From contig NZ_PYBV01000005.1 in the NCBI RefSeq assembly GCF_003205615.1, positions 433,793-497,792 on the forward strand: 64,000 nt of DNA. Reading direction: 5' to 3'. Shown here one piece after another: positions 1-10,360 of this stretch (the first letter of the stretch is position 1; every line of letters begins with the position of its first letter). A program made the position numbers and the translations under genes. Origin of the DNA: Micromonospora arborensis (GTDB lineage: Bacteria > Actinomycetota > Actinomycetes > Mycobacteriales > Micromonosporaceae). The notes under the pieces were generated by a model. It saw nothing but the letters and a program-made list of their open reading frames with translations, made no database searches and was not told the DNA's origin.

Positions 1-1354
1 TGTTCTTCGGCGACTTGGTCGCCTTGCGCCGGCCACCGCCGGGCAGGCCCATCATGCCGCCCATCTGCTTCATCATCTTCTGCGCGTCGGCGAAGCGGTT
101 GAGCAGTTGGTTGACGTCCATCACGGTGACCCCGGAACCGTTGGCGATGCGCGCCCGGCGGGACCCGTTGATGATCTTCGGGTTGGTCCGCTCGCCCGGG
201 GTCATCGACCGGATGATCGCGGTGACCCGGTCGAAGTGGCTGTCGTCCAGCTCGGAGAGCTGGTCCTTCATCTGCCCCATGCCGGGCATCATGGCCAGCA
301 CGTTGGCGATCGGGCCCATCCGCCGCACCGCGATGAGCTGGTCGAGGAAGTCATCCAGGGTGAACTGCTCGCCGCCCATCAGCTTGGCGGTCATCTTCTC
401 CTTCTGATCGGAGTCGAAGGCCTGCTCGGCCTGCTCGATCAGAGTGAGGACGTCGCCCATGCCGAGGATCCGGCTGGCCATCCGGTCGGGGTGGAAGACG
501 TCGAAGTCCTCCAACTTTTCGCCGGTGGAGGCGAACAGGATCGGCTGCCCGGTCACCTCGCGGACCGACAGCGCGGCACCACCACGGGCGTCGCCGTCGA
601 GCTTGGAGAGCACCACGCCGGTGATGCCGACGCCATCGCGGAACGCCTCGGCGGTGCGGACGGCATCCTGACCGACCATCGCGTCGATGACGAAGATGAC
701 CTCGTCCGGCTGGACCGCGTCGCGAATGTCGGCGGCCTGCTGCATCATCTCGGCGTCGATGCCGAGCCGGCCGGCGGTGTCGACGATGACGATGTCGCGG
801 GCCGCCCGCTTCGCGTGCTCGATCGACGCGCGGGCCACCTGCACCGGGTCACCGGTGCCGTTGCCGGGCTCCGGGGCGTACACCTCGACGCCAGCCCGGC
901 CACCGAGCACCTGGAGCTGCCCGACGGCGTTGGGGCGCTGGAGGTCGGCGGCGACGAGCAGCGGCTGGTGCCCCTGACCCTTCAGCCAGCGGGCCAGCTT
1001 GCCGGCCAGAGTCGTCTTACCGGAACCCTGGAGACCGGCCAGCATGATCACCGTCGGCGGCTGCTTGGCGAACTGGAGCCGCCGGCCCTCGCCGCCGAGC
1101 ACGCTGATCAGCTCTTCGTTGACGATCTTGATGATCTGCTGGGCCGGGTTCAGCGCCTGCGAGACCTCGGAGCTGCGGGCCCGCTCCTTGACGGCCGCGA
1201 TGAAGCCCTTGACCACCGGCAGCGCGACGTCCGCCTCCAGCAGCGCGAGGCGGATCTCGCGCGCGGTGGCGTCGATGTCGGCGTCGGTGAGCCGCCCCTT
1301 GCCGCGGAGCTTGGTGAAGATCCCGGACAGGCGGTCACTCAAGGTGTCAAACAC
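1..1354 (-). CDS. ffh: Signal recognition particle protein Ffh (C-terminus beyond window)
   Basis: GTPase of the signal recognition particle, which binds signal peptides and 4.5S RNA and delivers ribosomes to FtsY at the membrane. The gene reads leftward from a GTG at 1354 (protein begins VFDTLSDRLSGIF). An N-terminal helical bundle, the NG GTPase domain and the Met-rich M domain (MMKQMGGMMGLPGGGRR near the window edge) are visible. About 451 codons are present; the family is usually slightly over 500 residues, so only the C-terminal tail is cut off. No strong Shine-Dalgarno precedes the GTG. Its partner ftsY lies at 9029-10210 in the same orientation. Confidence 0.95.
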   Translation of the reverse strand, partial: MFDTLSDRLSGIFTKLRGKGRLTDADIDATAREIRLALLEADVALPVVKGFIAAVKERARSSEVSQALNPAQQIIKIVNEELISVLGGEGRRLQFAKQPPTVIMLAGLQGSGKTTLAGKLARWLKGQGHQPLLVAADLQRPNAVGQLQVLGGRAGVEVYAPEPGNGTGDPVQVARASIEHAKRAARDIVIVDTAGRLGIDAEMMQQAADIRDAVQPDEVIFVIDAMVGQDAVRTAEAFRDGVGITGVVLSKLDGDARGGAALSVREVTGQPILFASTGEKLEDFDVFHPDRMASRILGMGDVLTLIEQAEQAFDSDQKEKMTAKLMGGEQFTLDDFLDQLIAVRRMGPIANVLAMMPGMGQMKDQLSELDDSHFDRVTAIIRSMTPGERTNPKIINGSRRARIANGSGVTVMDVNQLLNRFADAQKMMKQMGGMMGLPGGGRRKATKSPKN

Positions 1355-1478
1355 GCGAACATCCCGTTTGTCAGTGTTCCGGCGGGCACAACGCGGCCGG
1401 CACTGCGGAGTCCGGCCACCGCTAGGGTAGCCGCCCGGCCGCGGGGCCGCTGTCGCCCGGCCCGGCCCGCCGCGGCCG

Positions 1479-2135
1479 TCACTCTGACACCAACCCCGAC
1501 TGGTACGCGAAGACGACGAGCTGGGCCCGGTCCCGGGCTCCCAGCTTGCCCATCGCCCGGCTGACGTGGGTCCGCGCGGTCGCCGGGCTGACCACCAGCC
1601 GTACGGCGATCTCCTCGTTGTTCAGGCCCTCCCCGACCAGGCCGACGACCTGACGCTCCCGGTCGGTGAGCGCGTCCAGCCGGGGGTGCGGACGAAGCAC
1701 CCGGGACGGCCGGGTGGCGAACTCCCGCACCACCCGTCGGGTCACCGACGGCGACAGCAGCGCCTCCCCCTCAGCGACCAACCGGATCGCCCGGAGCAGC
1801 TCAGCCGGTCGGGTGTCCTTGGTGAGGAACCCGCTCGCACCGTGCCGCAGCGCGTCGAAGACGTACTCGTCCAGCTCGAAGGTGGTCAGCACCACCACCC
1901 GCGTACCGGTCAGGTCGGGGTCCGCGACGATCCGCCGGGTCGCCTCGATGCCGTCGATGCCGGGCATCCGGATGTCCATCAGCACCACATCCGGCCGTTC
2001 CCGACGCGCCAGCTCGACCGCCCGCAGCCCGTCGGCCGCCTCTCCGGCCAGCGCCAGGTCGTCCTCGCTCTCCACCAGCGCGCGCAGACCGAGCCGGACC
2101 AGGTCCTGGTCGTCGGCGATCAGCACCCGGATCAC
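1479..2135 (-). CDS. NarL/LuxR-family response regulator
   Basis: DNA-binding response regulator of 218 aa. The receiver domain (residues 1-120) has the acidic pair D8/D9 and phospho-acceptor D54 in VVLMDIRMPG; the K of the LTKDTRP segment completes the pocket. The C-terminal LuxR-type helix-turn-helix (about 150-210) contains LTDRERQVVGLVGEGLNNEE. Its ATG overlaps the stop of the histidine kinase gene by 4 bases (ATGA), so the pair is translationally coupled and surely cognate. Targets cannot be told from sequence. The 125 bases between its stop and the ffh start would hold the ffh promoter. Confidence 0.93.
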   Translation of the reverse strand: MIRVLIADDQDLVRLGLRALVESEDDLALAGEAADGLRAVELARRERPDVVLMDIRMPGIDGIEATRRIVADPDLTGTRVVVLTTFELDEYVFDALRHGASGFLTKDTRPAELLRAIRLVAEGEALLSPSVTRRVVREFATRPSRVLRPHPRLDALTDRERQVVGLVGEGLNNEEIAVRLVVSPATARTHVSRAMGKLGARDRAQLVVFAYQSGLVSE

Positions 2136-3313
2136 GCGGTCGACTCCAGCGGCAGCCGGGCGGAGACCCGGAACCCGCCCCCGGCGTGCGGCCCGGTGGT
2201 CAACCGCCCACCCAGCGCCGCGACCCGCTCCCGCATCCCGGCCAGACCGTGCCCGCCGACACCGTCACCGTCGGCGGCCAGATCGATCCCGTCGCCGGCC
2301 GCGCCGGTCCCCCGGTCGGTGACCTCGACGGTCAGCTCGTCGGCCCGGTAGTCGACGGTCACCTCGGCGTCGGAAACCCCAGCGTGACGCAGCACGTTCG
2401 TCAACGCCTCCTGCACCACCCGGTACGCGGCCAGGTCCACCGCCGCCGGCAGTTCCCGAGGGTCGCCGACCACGTGCAGCTCGACGGCGAGGCCGGCCCC
2501 GGCGAGCCGGTCGCGCAACGCCGCGAGCCGGGCCAGGCCGGGCACTGGACCACGCTCCGCGCCCTGCCGTACCGCGCCCAGGGTGACCCGGAGTTCGTCC
2601 AACGCCTCCCGGCTGGTCCGACTGATCGCGGTGAGCGCGGTCTCCGCCTGCTCGGGTCGTTTCGGCAGCAGGTGCAGCGCGATCTCCGCCTGCATGCTGA
2701 TCGCGGCAAGCCCGTGCCCCACCACGTCGTGCACCTCCTGCGCGATACGCAACCGCTCCTCGTCGGTCTGCCGCCGAGCCTGCTCGGCGCGACTGCGGGC
2801 CTCCTCGGCCCGGCTGCGCGCGGCCGTCTCGCGGTTGACCCGCACCACCACCCCCACCGCGAACGGTACGACCACCCAGGCCGACGTGGGCAGCACCGCC
2901 GTCCAACCGGAGGCCGAGCCGAGGGAGACGATGACGTGCGCGAGGAGCAGAACGAATGCGCCACCGGTGGCGAGTGCCGCCGGGCGCACCGGCAACCGTG
3001 CCGCGACGGTGTACACCGCCACCAGGAGCGTCAGCAGGATCGGCCCGTACGGGTACCCGATCACCAGGTACATCGTGGTGGCCACGCTGACCACGGCGAG
3101 GACCGCCGCCGGCGCCCGGTGCCGCGCCGTCAGGGCCAGCGCGGCGACCACGATCAACACCCGACAGGCGGCGTCCACCGGCCTCGATCCGGGTTGGTCG
3201 TCGCCGGCCAGGCCGGTGCCGAATAGCCCGATGACGAGCAGCGCCAGGGCGAGCGCGACGTCCGCCGCCGCCCACCGCCATCCCCGCTGATCCCCGCGCC
3301 ACATGGCCGTCAT
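2132..3313 (-). CDS. Two-component sensor histidine kinase (HisKA_3 type)
   Basis: Membrane sensor kinase, partner of the adjacent regulator. The N-terminal half has four to five hydrophobic segments (for example AAADVALALALLVIGLFG and the stretch around ILLTLLVAVYTVAA), with almost no extracellular domain, so it probably senses within or at the membrane. A short coiled linker rich in Arg/Glu leads to the phospho-acceptor motif IAQEVHDVVGHGLAAISMQ; the HATPase domain shows VVQEALTNVLRHAG and the G-box GGHGLAGMRERVAALGG. An ATG at 3313 (MTAMWRGDQ) or 3304 is preferred over an upstream in-frame start at 3415, which would add a Gly/Arg-rich leader unlike the family. No clear ribosome site distinguishes the two ATGs. 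Confidence 0.9.
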   Translation of the reverse strand: MTAMWRGDQRGWRWAAADVALALALLVIGLFGTGLAGDDQPGSRPVDAACRVLIVVAALALTARHRAPAAVLAVVSVATTMYLVIGYPYGPILLTLLVAVYTVAARLPVRPAALATGGAFVLLLAHVIVSLGSASGWTAVLPTSAWVVVPFAVGVVVRVNRETAARSRAEEARSRAEQARRQTDEERLRIAQEVHDVVGHGLAAISMQAEIALHLLPKRPEQAETALTAISRTSREALDELRVTLGAVRQGAERGPVPGLARLAALRDRLAGAGLAVELHVVGDPRELPAAVDLAAYRVVQEALTNVLRHAGVSDAEVTVDYRADELTVEVTDRGTGAAGDGIDLAADGDGVGGHGLAGMRERVAALGGRLTTGPHAGGGFRVSARLPLESTA

Positions 3314-3420
3314 TCTGCCCGCGCCGACGGGCCTCGGCGTGCGTCCACGAGCGGGACCGCACCTACGCTCCCCGACGTACCCGCTGCCCCACCCCTCGGC
3401 CGCACGCCCGGCCACGCATC

Positions 3421-3474
3421 CCGGCCGCGCTTCCGGGCCATGCTTCCCCGGCCGCGCTTCCGGGCCATGCTCCC
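3421..3474. repeat. 27-bp tandem duplication upstream of the sensor kinase gene
   Basis: Two head-to-tail 27-bp units (3421-3447 and 3448-3474) that differ at one base. They contain the core GCGCTTCCGGGCCATGCT and lie 108-161 bases upstream of the kinase start. Function unknown; could be a slipped-strand duplication. Confidence 0.7.
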
Positions 3475-3606
3475 CGTCACACCCTTCCCGCCACGTCTCT
3501 TCCTGCTCGTGGCCTGGCCTCCGACTTCAGGCGGCGGCGGTCACCCCGCCAACGAGGCGGATCAGCGGGCTCCGGAGTGGAACGGTCGGTGGCGGCGGAC
3601 ACCCCC

Positions 3607-3658
3607 GTGAGCGATATGACACAGAGGTATAAATATGCCTCAGAGTCATACCGCTCAC
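3607..3658. repeat. 52-bp imperfect palindrome with AT centre (copy 1)
   Basis: Arms begin GTGAGCG and end CGCTCAC; 21 of 26 positions pair. The centre is GAGGTATAAATATGCCTC, strikingly AT-rich for this genome. The same design occurs at 31010-31061. It sits in the gap between the divergently separated kinase and glnD transcription units (3314-3813). Apart from this and the 27-bp duplication I see no gene in that 500-base gap. Confidence 0.85.
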
Positions 3659-3813
3659 AGCGAATAGCTGGCTCGCGCGGAGCGCGCTCCGGTCGCTCAG
3701 GACCGACCACCGCAGCCGCGAGCCGCAGAGACCGGCAACCCGCAGGACCGCCAAGCCGTGCGGGGCAGCCCGCCCGGCGAGGGCCGCACAGCCGCCCAGC
3801 AGCGGGCGTGGGA

Positions 3814-6090
3814 TCAGACGGCGGCGAGGACCGCGGCTTCCAGGCGTGCTCGGGCGTCGTCGTCCGGCCAGCCGCCGACCAGGTAGAAGGCGTCCACCAC
3901 GTCCGCGCCGAGTGTGGAGATGCGGGCCGCCCGGACCAGGGCTCCCACGTCGTCGAGCGCGCAGGTGACCCGGTAGAGCAACCCGGCGGCGTCGGCGGCG
4001 CGCAACTCCAGCAGCACCGCGTCGGTGGCCGCCTCGCGGTGCCAGACGACCCGGGGGGCCGCACCGCCGCCGCGGGCGGCGAGCGCACGGCCGCGCAGGC
4101 GCTGGGTGACCGACACGTCACCGCCGACCGCCCGGCGCAGGTCGGCACGGAGCGACACCGGATCCGGCGGCAGGCCGTAGCGGGGTTGCACCCGGCACTC
4201 GACCAGGGCCCGGCCGTCGACCACGGACGCGTCCGCGGAGATCACTTCCAGTCGGTGCAGGGCCAGGCAGCCGGCGACCGTGGCGAGCAGACCCCGCCGG
4301 TCGGCCGCGGCGACCGACACCCGGTCCCCGGTCAGGTGGACGACTGGCAGTGGCCCGGCCAGCAGCTCCGGGTCCGGAGCCGGGGGCTCGGGCAGCACGC
4401 CGGTGTCGAGTGCGGTGCGGACCCGGGCGACCAGCTCGGCGACGAGCCGGCCCTTCCAGTCCGACCAGGCCGCCGGCCCGGTCGCCGCCGCGTCGGCACG
4501 GACCAGCGCGTGCAGCAGGTCGAGGGTGCCGGTGTCGCCGACCGCCTCGGCCACCGAGGCGATGGTGACCGGGTCGGCCAGGTCCCGGCGGGTGGCCACG
4601 TCGGGCAGCAGCAGGTGCAACCGGACCAGCGTGCCGATCAGTGCGACTTCGCTGGGTGGCAGACCGATCCGGGTCGCCACCGCCTGGGCCAGTGGCACAC
4701 CGACGGTGCTGTGATCACCGGTGAGGCCCTTGCCGATGTCGTGCAGGAGGGCACCGAGGAGCAGCAGGTCGGGGCGTTCCACCTCGCGGGCGTGCCGGCT
4801 GGCCTCATGAGCGGCCTGCACGAGGTGCCGGTCGAGGGTGTAGCGGTGCACCGGGTTGTGCTGGGGCAGGCTGCGCAGCCGGGTCCACTCGGGCAGCCAG
4901 CCGTCGACCAGCCCGTACCGGTCGCAGGTCTCCCAGGCGGGCACCAGGCCGGGACCAGCGCCGAGCAGGGTGGTCAGCGCGGCCCGGGCCTCAGCCGGCC
5001 AGGGCGCGGGCAGCGGCGGGCAGTAGGCCGCCAGCCACTCGCAGGTGGCCCGGGCGATCGGGAGTCGGGTCGTCGCCGCCGCGGCGGCCACCCGCAGCGA
5101 GAGGCTCGGGTCGGGGCGTGCCCCGATCGCCGTCCGGGCCAGCACCAACTCGCCGTCGTGCTCGACCACGTCGCGGGCCACCGGGCGGCGCACCGGGCGA
5201 CCGTTGCCGCCTCGGGACCGGCCGGAGCGCAGCCGCTCGGCGGCACGGAACGCGTCATCCAGAGCGTGGCTGACCGTGCGGGCGTCACCGGCGACCCGCC
5301 GCAGGAGGGCGTCGCCGTCCTCGAGAGCAAGCAGGGCGGCGACTCCGTCGCGCTCCTGGGCGACCAACCGGTCGACCCGTCGGCCGACCTGCTGGTGCAG
5401 GGCGTCGCGGGTGTCCAGCAGGCGCAGGTGGGCGGCGCGCACGGCCGGGCGGAGCGCGTCGGTGATGCCGGCGGCGGAGATCGCCCGCAGCAGACCCACG
5501 TCGCGCAGGCCACCGGCGGCCTCCTTGAGGTCGCCCTCCAGCAGGAACGCCAGCTCACCGTGGGCCTGCCAGCGGGCGGCGGTGACCTCCCGCAGGCCGG
5601 GCAGGTGACGTACGGCGGTGCGCCGCCAATGATCGGCGGCGGTGCGGATCAACGCGTCGGCCAGCGCCTGGTCGCCCACGACCAGCCGGGCGTCGAGCAG
5701 CCCGAGGGCGACCTTGACGTCGTCCTGGGCGACCGAGAGAGCCTCGGCGACGGTACGGACCGAATGGTCGAGCCGCAGGCCCGCGTCCCAGATCGGATAC
5801 CAGATCGAGGCGGCCAACTCGTCCGTGCCCGGCACGCCCGCGTGCAGCAGAACCAGGTCGAGATCGCTGTACGGAGCACACTGCCGCCGACCCAGCCCCC
5901 CGACAGCGAGCAGTGCCACCCCGTCCCGCCCGGCCAGCAACCCGCGCAGAAACGAGTCGTAGGCCGCGGCCCGTGCCAGCCGAGCGGCCTCGCCGATCCC
6001 CCTGGGAACGCCGACGACCTCGTTGACCAAGAGGTTCGCGTCGCCGTCACCGGCGTGCCCTGACGCGTTCTTCTTGATCAACGAGGTCAT
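3814..6090 (-). CDS. glnD: PII nucleotidylyltransferase GlnD
   Basis: Bifunctional enzyme that modifies and demodifies the PII protein GlnB/GlnK in response to nitrogen status; in actinobacteria the modification is known to be adenylylation. 758 aa with the expected order: nucleotidyltransferase domain with GGLGRRQCAPYSDLDLVLLH, a helical region, an HD phosphohydrolase domain with LLLGALLHDIGKGLTGDHS, and two C-terminal ACT domains (GDRVSVAAADRRGLLATVAG and a second starting near TDAVLLELRAADAAGLLYRV). The start ATG at 6090 (MTSLIKKNASG) lies 16 bases past the glnB stop, third gene of amtB-glnB-glnD. The ACT domains suggest glutamine sensing. Confidence 0.96.
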   Translation of the reverse strand: MTSLIKKNASGHAGDGDANLLVNEVVGVPRGIGEAARLARAAAYDSFLRGLLAGRDGVALLAVGGLGRRQCAPYSDLDLVLLHAGVPGTDELAASIWYPIWDAGLRLDHSVRTVAEALSVAQDDVKVALGLLDARLVVGDQALADALIRTAADHWRRTAVRHLPGLREVTAARWQAHGELAFLLEGDLKEAAGGLRDVGLLRAISAAGITDALRPAVRAAHLRLLDTRDALHQQVGRRVDRLVAQERDGVAALLALEDGDALLRRVAGDARTVSHALDDAFRAAERLRSGRSRGGNGRPVRRPVARDVVEHDGELVLARTAIGARPDPSLSLRVAAAAATTRLPIARATCEWLAAYCPPLPAPWPAEARAALTTLLGAGPGLVPAWETCDRYGLVDGWLPEWTRLRSLPQHNPVHRYTLDRHLVQAAHEASRHAREVERPDLLLLGALLHDIGKGLTGDHSTVGVPLAQAVATRIGLPPSEVALIGTLVRLHLLLPDVATRRDLADPVTIASVAEAVGDTGTLDLLHALVRADAAATGPAAWSDWKGRLVAELVARVRTALDTGVLPEPPAPDPELLAGPLPVVHLTGDRVSVAAADRRGLLATVAGCLALHRLEVISADASVVDGRALVECRVQPRYGLPPDPVSLRADLRRAVGGDVSVTQRLRGRALAARGGGAAPRVVWHREAATDAVLLELRAADAAGLLYRVTCALDDVGALVRAARISTLGADVVDAFYLVGGWPDDDARARLEAAVLAAV

Positions 6091-6106
6091 GTCAGTCTCG
6101 GCGCGA

Positions 6107-7883
<1,777 letters not shown>

Positions 7884-7995
7884 GCTGGCCTCCTAAAGGT
7901 GAAGTCCTCCTTCGCGGCTTTCCGGGGCAGCGTCGCCCGTAGGCCGGTTGCGCGGAAGCTTCGCGGCCGGCTGTTTCACCCGAGGTCCCGTGCGG

Positions 7996-8032
7996 GTTTC
8001 CGTTTCGTGACGGGTTGTTTCGTACGTGTCAC
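7996..8032 (-). promoter_or_regulatory. Two tandem GlnR boxes controlling amtB-glnB-glnD
   Basis: Read on the minus strand, two sites match the known actinobacterial GlnR consensus GTnAC-n6-GnAAC: GTGACACGTACGAAAC (8032-8017) and GTCACGAAACGGAAAC (8011-7996). They are repeated at 21-bp spacing, two helical turns, the usual a-site/b-site arrangement. The neighbour on the other side reads away and its coding end faces this gap, so the sites must serve amtB. Predicts nitrogen-limitation activation. Confidence 0.9.
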
Positions 8033-8158
8033 GAACTCCGCACACTCAGCGGCATGGACGGTGGTGGATCACCTGGACGGCGAACGTCGATGGCTGACCG
8101 GCCGCGCTCATTGACCGGTCCGCTTGCCGGGACCGGCCGAGCATCGACCGGTCGGCGC

Positions 8159-9022
8159 TCAGCGGAGGGCGTTCTCCAGGGCGTGCCGCTCGTAGTCGAG
8201 CAGCCGCAGATCACGCATCGGTCGGCGCAGGTGACCCTTGTGCACGATCCGGACGAACGCCGGCTCACCGGCGGCGGCCATTCGGCGGATCCCCTCCACG
8301 TGGTCCACGATCCTCTTGCGGATGGTCCGGATCAGGCGGTGCCGGTCCCGGGGGATCAGCCCGTACGCGTCGGCGAAGAGCCGTAGCCGGCGCGGCCGGT
8401 CCGGGTGCTTCCAGCCCAGCGTGATCGAGTCCCGGTCCGCGAAGATCGGCACCCAGGTCCAGGCCGCGTACGCCACGTCGTAGATCCGTGCTCCGGGCGA
8501 GGCGAGGTCGAAGTCGATCAGCCCGAGGGTGCCGTCCGGTCGCCAGATCACGTTGTGCGGCGCGGCGTCGTGGTGGCAGATCACCTCGGTGTCCGGTGGC
8601 GGGGGCCCGAACGAACGCCAGACCGCCCCCGGTTGCGGAGTGAAGCCGTACTGCGCGTCGTGGAACATCCGCAGCATGGTGGCGACGGTGACCAGCGCCT
8701 CGTCGGTCACCCAGTGCGGGGCGAGCGGATATTCTCCGCACTCCCCCTCCAGGTACGACAGGACCTCACGGTTGCGCTCGTCCATGCCGAGCGCTCGTGG
8801 GGCGCCGGTGAAGCCCACGTACTCCAGGTGCCGCAGCAGGGCGTGCACGGACGGTGTCCACGGCCCGGCGTTGCGGCGGACCGTGTCGCCGACGCGGACG
8901 ACGGTGCTCACGTTGCCGCCGTGCAGCGGGATCTCCTGCGAAGTCACGTACGGTCTCCCGAGGCGCTGCGAAGGGTGGCCGGGCTCGCGCCAGCCCGCGT
9001 AGGCGCGGTCGTCGCTGGTCAC
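8159..9022 (-). CDS. Aminoglycoside phosphotransferase-family (APH) protein
   Basis: 287-aa kinase-like protein of the APH/choline kinase fold. The Brenner-type catalytic motif VICHHDAAPHNVIW and the metal-binding LGLIDFDLASPG are intact, so it is probably an active small-molecule phosphotransferase. The substrate cannot be read from sequence; chromosomal location with core genes argues against a dedicated resistance gene. The first in-frame start is GTG at 9022, 6 bases after the ftsY stop, with no clear Shine-Dalgarno; a second GTG near residue 26 (VTSQEIPLHGGN) is possible. It is probably cotranscribed with ftsY. Confidence 0.8.
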   Translation of the reverse strand: MTSDDRAYAGWREPGHPSQRLGRPYVTSQEIPLHGGNVSTVVRVGDTVRRNAGPWTPSVHALLRHLEYVGFTGAPRALGMDERNREVLSYLEGECGEYPLAPHWVTDEALVTVATMLRMFHDAQYGFTPQPGAVWRSFGPPPPDTEVICHHDAAPHNVIWRPDGTLGLIDFDLASPGARIYDVAYAAWTWVPIFADRDSITLGWKHPDRPRRLRLFADAYGLIPRDRHRLIRTIRKRIVDHVEGIRRMAAAGEPAFVRIVHKGHLRRPMRDLRLLDYERHALENALR

Positions 9023-9028
9023 CCGAGA

Positions 9029-10210
9029 CTACGCGTCCCGTCCGGTGGCCTCGGTCCCCAGCAACGCGTCGACGAACTGCGCCGGGTCGAACGGGGCCAG
9101 GTCGTCCTTGCCTTCGCCGAGGCCGACCAGCTTCACGGGGATGCCGAGCTTGCGCTGGACGGCGATCACGATGCCGCCCTTGGCGGTGCCGTCGAGCTTG
9201 GTCAGCACCACGCCTGTCACGTTGACCACGTCGGTGAAGACCCGGGCCTGTTCCAGGCCGTTCTGCCCTGTCGTGGCGTCCAGGATGAGCAGTGTCTCGT
9301 CGATCGGGCCCTGCTTCTCCACCACGCGCTTGACCTTGCCCAGCTCGTCCATCAGGCCGACCTTGTTCTGCAGGCGGCCGGCGGTGTCGATGAGCACGGT
9401 GTCCACGCCGGTGTCGATGCCGCGCTTCACGGCGTCGAAGGCGACGCTGGCGGGGTCGGCGGCCTCGGGGCCACGGACGGTCTCCGCGCCGACGCGCGAA
9501 CCCCAGGTCTCCAGTTGGTCGGCGGCGGCGGCCCGGAAGGTGTCCGCGGCGCCGAGCAGCACGCTGCGGCCGTCGGCCACCAGCACCCGGGCGATCTTGC
9601 CGCAGGTGGTGGTCTTGCCGGCCCCGTTGACGCCGACGACCAGGACCACGGCCGGAACGCCGTCCTTCGGGGCGGTCCGCAGCGACCGGTCCAGGCTCGG
9701 GTCGAGCGCGTTGACCAACTCGGCGGCGAGCAGTGCCCGCAGCTCGGCGGCGGAGCGGGTGCCGAGCACCCTGGTGCGCTCGCGGAGCCGGTCGACGATG
9801 TCGCGGGTGGCGTCGACGCCGACGTCGGCGGTGATCAGGCTGTCCTCGATCTCCTCCCAGACGTCCTCGTCGAGGTGGTCGCGGGCGAGGAGGCCGAGCA
9901 GGCCCTTGCCGAAGACGTTCTGCGAGCGGGACAGTCGCGAGCGGAGCCGCACCAGCCGCCCGGCGGTCGGCTCGGGCACCTCCACGGCTGCCTCGAGCAC
10001 GGGTGGCGGCTCGACCAGGACACCGGTGGACAGATCCGACTCCGGTGCCTCGACCGGCGGGCCGGCGAGATCTTCCTCAGCTCGGGTGTCGACCTCGGTG
10101 CGTGGCAGCGGGGGCTCGGGCCGCCGCCGCAGACGCGGCACGACCAGCCCGACTGTGCCGGCGATCAGCACACCGAGCAGGACCAGAGCGAGGACGAGAT
10201 ATTCGGCCAT
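9029..10210 (-). CDS. ftsY: Signal recognition particle receptor FtsY
   Basis: SRP receptor GTPase, 393 aa. The N-terminus is a hydrophobic anchor (MAEYLVLALVLLGVLIAGTV) followed by an Arg patch and an acidic linker, as in actinobacterial FtsY. The NG domain shows P-loop GVNGAGKTTTCGKIARVL, DTAGRLQNK and TKLDGTAKGG. It interacts with Ffh and the Sec translocon at the membrane. The ATG at 10210 begins the membrane anchor and is well supported. The divergent promoter region toward the PhoD-like gene carries a 33-bp tandem repeat. Confidence 0.97.
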   Translation of the reverse strand: MAEYLVLALVLLGVLIAGTVGLVVPRLRRRPEPPLPRTEVDTRAEEDLAGPPVEAPESDLSTGVLVEPPPVLEAAVEVPEPTAGRLVRLRSRLSRSQNVFGKGLLGLLARDHLDEDVWEEIEDSLITADVGVDATRDIVDRLRERTRVLGTRSAAELRALLAAELVNALDPSLDRSLRTAPKDGVPAVVLVVGVNGAGKTTTCGKIARVLVADGRSVLLGAADTFRAAAADQLETWGSRVGAETVRGPEAADPASVAFDAVKRGIDTGVDTVLIDTAGRLQNKVGLMDELGKVKRVVEKQGPIDETLLILDATTGQNGLEQARVFTDVVNVTGVVLTKLDGTAKGGIVIAVQRKLGIPVKLVGLGEGKDDLAPFDPAQFVDALLGTEATGRDA

Positions 10211-10238
10211 GCCGGAATCCTGTCAGATGCCGACGGCG

Positions 10239-10320
10239 GAGTCTCAGCCACCGCTCACCGAGCGGTGCTCAGAGTCCCAGCCACCGCTCACCGAGCGCTG
10301 CCCGGAGTCTCAGCCACCGC
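10239..10320. repeat. 33-bp tandem repeat, about 2.5 units, in the ftsY/phosphatase divergent promoter
   Basis: Units at 10239-10271, 10272-10304 and a partial 10305-10320 share GAGTCTCAGCCACCGC and TCACCGAGCG. Each full unit contains a small dyad CCGCTC-ACC-GAGCGG. The 33-bp period is about three helical turns, so bound proteins would sit on one face. No spacers, so not CRISPR. Confidence 0.8.
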
Positions 10321-10360
10321 ACCCCGGGAGGTGCCAGGCAGCGGCGGTAGGCTCGGCCGC

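Noticed and set aside
3616..3660. Short peptides encoded across the 52-bp palindromes (MTQRYKYA in both copies)
   Set aside because: Similarity follows from the palindrome itself; no ribosome site and different downstream frames.
3577..6063. 828-codon open frame on the plus strand opposite glnD
   Set aside because: It is the antisense shadow of glnD produced by high third-position GC; no domain, and it crosses the palindrome.
8159..9022. Antibiotic-resistance aminoglycoside phosphotransferase
   Set aside because: Only the general APH kinase fold is supported; location in a core operon and lack of known resistance-type features make a dedicated resistance role unsupported.
10239..10320. CRISPR-like repeat array
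   Set aside because: The 33-bp units are directly tandem with no spacers and only 2.5 copies; no cas genes.
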